NCBI GenBank assembly: GCA_945870865.1
Contig: CAMBTO010000015.1
Location: 1-36,521, forward strand
DNA: 36,521 nucleotides
Direction of reading: 5' to 3'
Source of the DNA: Klebsiella pneumoniae
GTDB lineage: Bacteria > Pseudomonadota > Gammaproteobacteria > Eutrophobiales > Eutrophobiaceae
This document shows, one piece after another, positions 30,324-36,521 of the stretch (position 1 is its first letter; every line of letters begins with the position of its first letter). A program made the position numbers and the translations under genes. The notes below the pieces were generated by a model. It saw nothing but the letters and a program-made list of their open reading frames with translations, did no database searches and was not told the DNA's origin.

Positions 30324-32135
30324 ATGGCAAAATCAAAAAACAATTCGGAAAGGCCAGTCAGCCGTAACATGAAGCCGCTACGGGCTGTATTTCCCTTTCT
30401 CGCCCCTTACAAAGTGAAGCTATGTCTGGCTGCGTTTTATCTGCTGGTCGCTGCGGCCGCCGCACTGGGTATACCCGTCGCATTGCGGGCCGTTATCGAT
30501 TACGGATTTTCGTCCGAGCGTGTAGGTTCGATTGATCTTTATTTTCTTGATCTGTTATTGCTGGCAGCGGCGTACGCAATTTTTGCTGCACTGCGATTTT
30601 ATACGGTCATGTGGATAGGTGAGCGTGTCGTTGCCGACATACGAAATAAAGTTTATGCGCATGTGGTCACATTGAGTCCGAGCTTTTATGAGACCACTCG
30701 TACCGGTGAGGTGTTGTCGCGTCTGACCACGGATACCACGCTGGTGCAAACTGTCTTCGGTGCAGGCATGTCGATAGCACTGCGCAGTGCTGTCATGTTA
30801 ACAGGTGCGTTTGTCATGTTGTTTATTACCAGCCCGAAGTTGACCAGTTTATTGTTTCTGCTGTTACCACTGGTGGTTATGCCGGTACTGATATATGGCA
30901 AAAAGGTGAGAAGATTATCGAGGGCCAGCCAGGACAAGATTGCGGATTTGAGTGGTCTGGCCGATGAGGCTCTCAATTCAATTCACATCATCCAGGCGTA
31001 TACGCTCGAAAAGTTCCAGAGTCATCGGTTTGGCCAGGCCACAGAGCGGGCGTTTGAAACGGCAACCGGACGTATCATGATGAGTTCGATGTTGTCTGCT
31101 GCCATTGTGTTAACCGCATTCAGCGCGATTGTCTGCGTGTTATGGATAGGGGCGAGGGAAGTGATCAGCGGCGCCATGACGCCGGGGACATTGGGTCAGT
31201 TTCTGCTATATGCTACCTTTGTCGCAGGTACGACAATGGCGCTCGGTGAAGTATGGTCTGATGTCCAACGTGCCGCAGGTGCAATGGAAAGACTGCTTGA
31301 GCTGTTACAATCGCGTTCGAATGTGATGTCTCCCGCTGAACCTGTAGCATTTGCTGTGAATGAGGGCGGTCTTACGATTGAAAACGTGATCTTTAATTAT
31401 CCATCAAGGCCGGACAGTCCGTCATTACAGGAGTTCACGCTAAAGATTAACCCGGGCGAGACAATTGCGCTGGTAGGTCCTTCAGGTGCAGGCAAGAGTA
31501 CAGTCTTCCAGTTGTTGATGCGGTTTTATGACCCACGCAACGGGAGGATCGTGCTTGATGGTGTCGATATCCGAAATGCGGATCTTACAGCCTTACGTAA
31601 CCGGATTGGTATCGTTCCCCAGAATACTGTGTTGTTTGCCGCCAGTGCGATGGAAAATATCAGGCTCGGCAGGCTTGATGCCACTGATGAAGAGGTCTAT
31701 GCCGCTGCCAGGGCCGCCGTTGCTGATGAGTTTATTCGTAAATTACCGGAAGGGTATGACACTTTTCTGGGTGAAAAAGGGGCCAGACTTTCTGGTGGTC
31801 AGCAACAACGCATTGCAATTGCACGGGCAATTCTGAAAAACCCGCCGGTCCTGTTACTGGATGAGGCGACCAGTTCGCTGGATGCAGAAAGCGAAAAACT
31901 GGTACAGGAAGCTCTGGAACATCTGATGAAAGGCAGGACGACACTGGTTATTGCCCACAGACTGGCCACGGTAAAAAAGGTAGATAGAATTGTCGTTATG
32001 GCTGAGGGCAAGATTGTTGATGAAGGAAATCATGAACAGTTACTCAGGGCAAATGGTTTATATGCCAGACTGGCCGAACTGCAGTTTGGAGCGATTGCGA
32101 AGCAAACAAAGCAACTCGAAGATTTGGTATCGTAA
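30324..32135 (+). CDS. MsbA-like ABC transporter, fused permease/ATPase
   Basis: N-terminal ABC membrane domain; Walker A GPSGAGKSTVFQLLMRFYDP, Q-loop IVPQNTVLF, signature LSGGQQQRIAIARAIL, Walker B VLLLDEATSSLD. Start placed at ATG 30324 (MAKSKNNSERPV). Confidence 0.94.
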   Translation: MAKSKNNSERPVSRNMKPLRAVFPFLAPYKVKLCLAAFYLLVAAAAALGIPVALRAVIDYGFSSERVGSIDLYFLDLLLLAAAYAIFAALRFYTVMWIGERVVADIRNKVYAHVVTLSPSFYETTRTGEVLSRLTTDTTLVQTVFGAGMSIALRSAVMLTGAFVMLFITSPKLTSLLFLLLPLVVMPVLIYGKKVRRLSRASQDKIADLSGLADEALNSIHIIQAYTLEKFQSHRFGQATERAFETATGRIMMSSMLSAAIVLTAFSAIVCVLWIGAREVISGAMTPGTLGQFLLYATFVAGTTMALGEVWSDVQRAAGAMERLLELLQSRSNVMSPAEPVAFAVNEGGLTIENVIFNYPSRPDSPSLQEFTLKINPGETIALVGPSGAGKSTVFQLLMRFYDPRNGRIVLDGVDIRNADLTALRNRIGIVPQNTVLFAASAMENIRLGRLDATDEEVYAAARAAVADEFIRKLPEGYDTFLGEKGARLSGGQQQRIAIARAILKNPPVLLLDEATSSLDAESEKLVQEALEHLMKGRTTLVIAHRLATVKKVDRIVVMAEGKIVDEGNHEQLLRANGLYARLAELQFGAIAKQTKQLEDLVS

Positions 32136-32143
32136 TATACAAA

Positions 32144-32174
32144 TAAAAAAGCCGCCCTGTTTTGGCAGGGCGGC
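32144..32174 (-). terminator. Rho-independent terminator of the phasin gene
   Basis: Minus strand: GCCGCCCTG-CCAAAA-CAGGGCGGC followed by TTTTTTATTT. Perfect 9-bp GC-rich stem with U-tract. Confidence 0.88.
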
Positions 32175-32181
32175 CCGTATT

Positions 32182-32215
32182 ATCCGGTTTTCCGAGGGGG
32201 GGAGGAAAGCCGGAT
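32182..32215. repeat. Second 12-bp hairpin between the phasin stop codon and its terminator
   Basis: ATCCGGTTTTCC (32182-32193) pairs with GGAAAGCCGGAT (32204-32215), one G-U-type position, 10-nt loop GAGGGGGGGA (C-rich on the minus strand). Confidence 0.75.
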
Positions 32216-32222
32216 GAAGACG

Positions 32223-32537
32223 TTAACTTACCTTTAATGCATCCTTTACTACTTTCTGTACTTCTGTAGCGTAGGTATTGCCCAGTTCGGCAACGGTACG
32301 ACCATCTTCAATCGCACGCTCTGTCAGCTGTTTGGAGACTGCAACCTGGGTGGTGATATAGTTCTTGAAGCCTTCTACATCGCTGATGCTCGAAGCGGTT
32401 TTCATCTGCTCAAGACCGACTTTTACGCTGTCTTCGATATATTTGACCTGCATATCCATCAGTTTTTCCAGATTGGCAATTGCCAGATTGTTCAGTTCAC
32501 GTACCGGGGTAATGTACTTTTCAAATTGTTCGTTCAT
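32223..32537 (-). CDS. Phasin family protein
   Basis: 104 aa; FEKYITPVRELNNLAIANLEKLMDMQVKYIEDSVKVGLEQMKTASSISDVEGFKNYITTQVAVSKQLTERAIEDGRTVAELGNTYATEVQKVV, typical Phasin_2 amphipathic helices. Confidence 0.88.
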   Translation of the reverse strand: MNEQFEKYITPVRELNNLAIANLEKLMDMQVKYIEDSVKVGLEQMKTASSISDVEGFKNYITTQVAVSKQLTERAIEDGRTVAELGNTYATEVQKVVKDALKVS

Positions 32538-32883
32538 GGTTCAACTCCTTTCTGTCTTTTTGGACTTTGTGCGGCGCATCATAAATCAACTAATGGTGCG
32601 ATGCAACATCATTTTTGGGAAAAAAATAATGGAAATCCGCGTATTATAATAAATACATACTAATCAATTAGATAAGTATAAAAAATGAGATTTTTAACTA
32701 GATAACTACAGTATTTTTGCCGTGAAATAGAAGAAGAGTGATAAATCGAGCGACCAGATTTCTTCATCAGACAGGAGTAATCAAGAAGATCAGTTTGATT
32801 TCAGTGCCCACATGATGGCCGGTAACTGGTTTGGTGTATTCTGTCTACGATGAAACTGGTAAACCATAGACAGGAGCGCTTGC

Positions 32884-33639
32884 ATGACTGAGATTCGAAC
32901 CATAACCGCTGGACGTGGTGCTAGCTGGTTCATCGAAGGCTTTACCAGCTTTCAAAAAAATGCCGGTGCGTGGATAGGTATCGGCTTTCTTCTCTTTATT
33001 ATGGGATTGGTTACCCTGACCTTTCCCTTTTCGGGGCTGTTATTACAGTTATTAACACCGGTATTAATCGGGGGATTGTTACTAGGTTGCAGGGATTCGA
33101 TGAATGAAGGGCGACTTGGGCTGAACCACCTGTTTGCCGGTTTCAGCAATTCAACCGGGAATCTGGTCTTGCTGGGTATCCTCTATACAATCGCCTCCTG
33201 TGTGATCATGGCCCTGATGTTTGGCATGGCGATAATCGCTGTAGGCGGCAGTGTGATATTCTCCACCATTATTGAAGGAAACCCCGTCACAATTCTGGAT
33301 AATCTGTTGATATTGATGCTGGTCATACTGGCCGGATCATTATTATATTTGCCCTTGCTGATGGCCTTCTGGTTCGGACCTGCATTAATCATCTTTGAAG
33401 GACACAATCCATTAACTGCAATGAAATACAGCTTTTTTGGTTGTGTAAAAAATTCACTGGCATTTCTGGTATACGGTCTGGTCGGGATAGTATTAGCCAT
33501 TATAGCCACGATTCCTTTTATGCTTGGCTGGATAGTGCTGTTGCCAGTGACTATCATCGGCTTTTATCTTTCTTACCGTGACATATATGGGCAGGATGCC
33601 GGAAGATTACTTGAACAGGATGTCAGTCATGTTTCGTAA
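32884..33639 (+). CDS. BPSS1780-like integral membrane protein of unknown function
   Basis: 251 aa, several transmembrane segments, [36 protein letters not shown]-terminus and [27 protein letters not shown] motif as in this family. Confidence 0.8.
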   Translation: MTEIRTITAGRGASWFIEGFTSFQKNAGAWIGIGFLLFIMGLVTLTFPFSGLLLQLLTPVLIGGLLLGCRDSMNEGRLGLNHLFAGFSNSTGNLVLLGILYTIASCVIMALMFGMAIIAVGGSVIFSTIIEGNPVTILDNLLILMLVILAGSLLYLPLLMAFWFGPALIIFEGHNPLTAMKYSFFGCVKNSLAFLVYGLVGIVLAIIATIPFMLGWIVLLPVTIIGFYLSYRDIYGQDAGRLLEQDVSHVS

Positions 33640-34267
33640 AAGTCCGGTTATTCCAGGGCCGGATCGGGCCTTGCCTGGTCGTAAACAGCCAATGGTTGTA
33701 ACAAACAAACATTATGTTAATAGTCATGTGATATGTCCGCCGTTCGCTCCAGACCTGCAACTGGCCATGTTCGGACTGGGATGTTTCTGGGGTGCTGAAA
33801 GGAAATTCTGGTCGATCGGGGGAGTCTTTAGCACGGCCGCAGGTTATGCCGGTGGTTTTACACCCAATCCTGTCTATGAGGAAGTATGCACCGGTATGAC
33901 CGGACATAACGAAGTTGTGCGTGTTGTGTTTGATCCCATACAGATATCGTACTCGCAATTATTATCTGCGTTCTGGGAATCACATAACCCCACGCAGGGT
34001 ATGCGTCAGGGTAATGATGTTGGTACTCAATATCGATCGGGCGTTTATGTGTACGACAGTAATCAGGGTAATCAGGCCCGGGAGTCTGCTGAAAGTTATC
34101 AGATAAAACTCAATCTGGCTGGTTATGGCAGTATTACAACTGAAATTATCGATGCGCCTGTGTTTTATTATGCAGAGGACTACCATCAGCAATATCTGGC
34201 AAAAAATCCGGGTGGTTATTGTGGCCTCGGGGGAACCGGTATACGCTGTGCCGCCAGTGATCTGTGA
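33629..34267 (+). CDS. msrA: Peptide-methionine (S)-S-oxide reductase MsrA
   Basis: [14 protein letters not shown] active-site motif, [80 protein letters not shown]. Start set to ATG 33629. Confidence 0.97.
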   Translation: MFRKSPVIPGPDRALPGRKQPMVVTNKHYVNSHVICPPFAPDLQLAMFGLGCFWGAERKFWSIGGVFSTAAGYAGGFTPNPVYEEVCTGMTGHNEVVRVVFDPIQISYSQLLSAFWESHNPTQGMRQGNDVGTQYRSGVYVYDSNQGNQARESAESYQIKLNLAGYGSITTEIIDAPVFYYAEDYHQQYLAKNPGGYCGLGGTGIRCAASDL

Positions 34268-34304
34268 CCAGAACAATTAATATCAAGCTAATGGAAAGGT
34301 TTTT

Positions 34305-35279
34305 GTGAAGACAGAAAGCAAGTTGCATCAACAAAAACGGATACTGGTTACAGGTGGTGCCGGGTTTTTGGGATCACATCTGTGTGAAAGATTGCTGAAC
34401 GACGGCAATGAAGTCATTTGTGTCGATAACTATTTTACTGGCAGCAAACGAAATATCAGTCATTTACTGGATTCAAAAAGATTTGAGTTGATACGGCATG
34501 ATGTTACATTTCCACTCTATATCGAGGTGGATGAGATCTATAATCTTGCCTGTCCGGCCTCACCAATTCATTACCAGCATGATCCGGTACAGACGACCAA
34601 GACCAGCGTACATGGTGCCATCAATATGCTGGGGCTGGCTAAAAGGATCCGTGCGAGGATTTTCCAGGCGTCTACCAGTGAAGTTTACGGTGATCCGACA
34701 ATTCATCCGCAAAAGGAGTCCTACTGGGGCAATGTAAATCCACTGGGTATCCGTGCCTGTTACGATGAAGGTAAACGCTGTGCTGAGACATTGTTTTTTG
34801 ATTACCATCGACAGCATAAACTCCGAATCAAGGTGGCCCGGATTTTTAATACCTATGGACCACACATGCATCCAAACGATGGCAGGGTGGTCTCCAATTT
34901 TATTGTCCAAGCATTGAAGAACGAACCAATCACAATATACGGGCAGGGTGATCAGACTCGATCATTCTGTTATGTGGATGATCTTATCGATGGCTTTATC
35001 AGATTAATGAATTCCCCTGACTCACTGACCGGTCCGGTTAATCTGGGTAATCCTAGTGAATTTACAATCAAACAGCTGGCAGAAACAGTAATCAAAATGA
35101 CAGGCTCAGCTTCAAAGCTGGTCTATATGCCCTTGCCAGCAGATGATCCCAAACAACGCCAGCCGGATATCACCCTGGCCCGGGAGCAGCTTGGATGGGA
35201 ACCGCATATACCGCTTGAACAGGGGCTTATTAACACTATTCGTTATTTCGATGACCTGTTGACCCATTTGGATGTCTGA
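34305..35279 (+). CDS. UDP-glucuronic acid decarboxylase (UXS-type SDR)
   Basis: [139 protein letters not shown] start. Confidence 0.95.
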   Translation: MKTESKLHQQKRILVTGGAGFLGSHLCERLLNDGNEVICVDNYFTGSKRNISHLLDSKRFELIRHDVTFPLYIEVDEIYNLACPASPIHYQHDPVQTTKTSVHGAINMLGLAKRIRARIFQASTSEVYGDPTIHPQKESYWGNVNPLGIRACYDEGKRCAETLFFDYHRQHKLRIKVARIFNTYGPHMHPNDGRVVSNFIVQALKNEPITIYGQGDQTRSFCYVDDLIDGFIRLMNSPDSLTGPVNLGNPSEFTIKQLAETVIKMTGSASKLVYMPLPADDPKQRQPDITLAREQLGWEPHIPLEQGLINTIRYFDDLLTHLDV

Positions 35280-35430
35280 AAGGATAGAATTGTGCACACG
35301 GCCGTCAGGGCACCTTGAATAGTCACCAATCATCAGGCTTGTTCACTTCAGTGGATAATGACGGGACAATATCATATATATATAGCGGCAGCAGGAATGG
35401 TATTCCATTCCCGGTAGAGCAGTCTCTGAT

Positions 35431-36521
35431 TTAGCGGAACCCGGCCCGTTCTGCGGTGACCGGGCTGGCAACTGTGGGCACCGGGTAGACCAGATCGCCC
35501 AGTATCCTTGCACTTTCTTTTAGCAATACATCAACCGGTTCAATTTTTTCATATTCTTCATCACTGGCATCTTCTTCCAGTGGTTTGAGACCCTGGGCTA
35601 TCCGGAATTCATTTTGCAGACGTTTACTGGCCTTAATCAGCTTTTCACGCTCAAGCTTGCGGCCCGATTCCAGCAGGCTGATAGTTTTTTTCTCACTGGC
35701 CTGGTAACTCAGCTCCATTTCTTCCATTAACAGCTGAAACAGGTGGTCAGATTTAATCCGCTGTTCATGCGTCTTGCGGGCCTCGTCGTAGCGATTTAAT
35801 GGCGCGTTGGCAGATACAAAACGTGCCGGCTTGATCTGGTCCCACGGCAGGGCGTTTTCCAGTGAGCGTTCGCCATGTTCGGCTGAATTGAGCCTGGCGG
35901 TGGGATAGGTGATGTCCGGAACGACACCCTTGTGCTGGTTACTGCCGCCGCTGACACGGAAAAATTGTGCGATCGTCGTTTTTAACCGTCCATGGTCCGA
36001 ATCATCCCGGGTAAAGCGATCCAGATCAACGATGTTCTGGACTGTGCCCTTGCCAAAGGTAGGTTCACCAATAATGATGCCACGCTGGTAGTCCTGTATG
36101 GCACCGGCAAAAATTTCGGAGGCAGACGCGCTGTTACGATCAACCAGAACTGCCAGAGGGCCGGCATAGGCAATCGCCGGGTCCGGATCGCGGCTGATGT
36201 CGATATTACCTGAGGAATCTTTCGTCTGCACAATTGGCCCGGATTCAATAAACAGGCCTGTCAGTTCGAGTGCTTCCGAGAGTGAACCGCCACCGTTATT
36301 TCTGAGATCAACGATGATGCCGTCCACATTTTCCTCGCGCAACGTCTGTAGCAGCTTTCTCACATCCCGGGTAGTGCTCCGGTAATCAGGTTCACCGCGT
36401 GCCTGCGCGGCAAAGTCACTGTAAAATGTGGGTACATTGATGACGCCAATACGCTGCTTGTTTTCCAGTTCGATCACTTCTAATTTTGCCGCCTGTTCCT
36501 CAAGCTTGATCTCGTCACGCG
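35431..36521 (-). CDS. prc: Carboxy-terminal processing (tail-specific) protease Prc/Tsp, C-terminal part; 5' end beyond the window
   Basis: IGVINVPTFYSDF, LRNNGGGSLSEALELTGLFI, LVDRNSASASEIFAGAIQDYQRGIIIGEPTFGKGTVQN (Ser/Lys dyad). The frame (RDEIKLEEQAAKLEV...) stays open to the window edge. Confidence 0.96.
   Translation of the reverse strand, partial: RDEIKLEEQAAKLEVIELENKQRIGVINVPTFYSDFAAQARGEPDYRSTTRDVRKLLQTLREENVDGIIVDLRNNGGGSLSEALELTGLFIESGPIVQTKDSSGNIDISRDPDPAIAYAGPLAVLVDRNSASASEIFAGAIQDYQRGIIIGEPTFGKGTVQNIVDLDRFTRDDSDHGRLKTTIAQFFRVSGGSNQHKGVVPDITYPTARLNSAEHGERSLENALPWDQIKPARFVSANAPLNRYDEARKTHEQRIKSDHLFQLLMEEMELSYQASEKKTISLLESGRKLEREKLIKASKRLQNEFRIAQGLKPLEEDASDEEYEKIEPVDVLLKESARILGDLVYPVPTVASPVTAERAGFR

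Overview
The window is a gammaproteobacterial-type chromosomal segment, dense and mostly housekeeping. From left to right it contains: the 3' part of a PQQ-dependent alcohol dehydrogenase; a Fiu/PiuA-like TonB receptor with its PKHD-type hydroxylase; the SRP 4.5S RNA; dnaX-ybaB-recR; a polysaccharide flippase preceded by a truncated CDP-glycerol glycerophosphotransferase-like remnant; an M48 (Ste24-type) peptidase on the minus strand; and the conserved supercluster orn-nnrDE-tsaE-amiB-mutL-miaA-hfq-hflX-hflK-hflC-DUF2065-hisZ-purA-[tRNA-Leu(CAG), minus]-rnr-rlmB. After that come a DUF192 protein, an M28 peptidase with an in-frame UGA, avtA, a decayed sohB remnant on the minus strand, an MsbA-like ABC transporter, a phasin on the minus strand, a BPSS1780-like membrane protein, msrA, a UDP-glucuronate decarboxylase, and the C-terminal part of a Prc/Tsp protease on the minus strand. 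I saw no CRISPR array, IS element, prophage or convincing new multi-gene system. The best second-look items are the M28 peptidase that reads through a single UGA, the multiply broken sohB pseudogene missed by the ORF track, the truncated glycerophosphotransferase-like gene coupled to the flippase, the inverted repeat straddling the tRNA-Leu promoter, and an Asn at the expected catalytic Asp of the PQQ dehydrogenase. All family calls come from reading motifs by eye; no database search was run.
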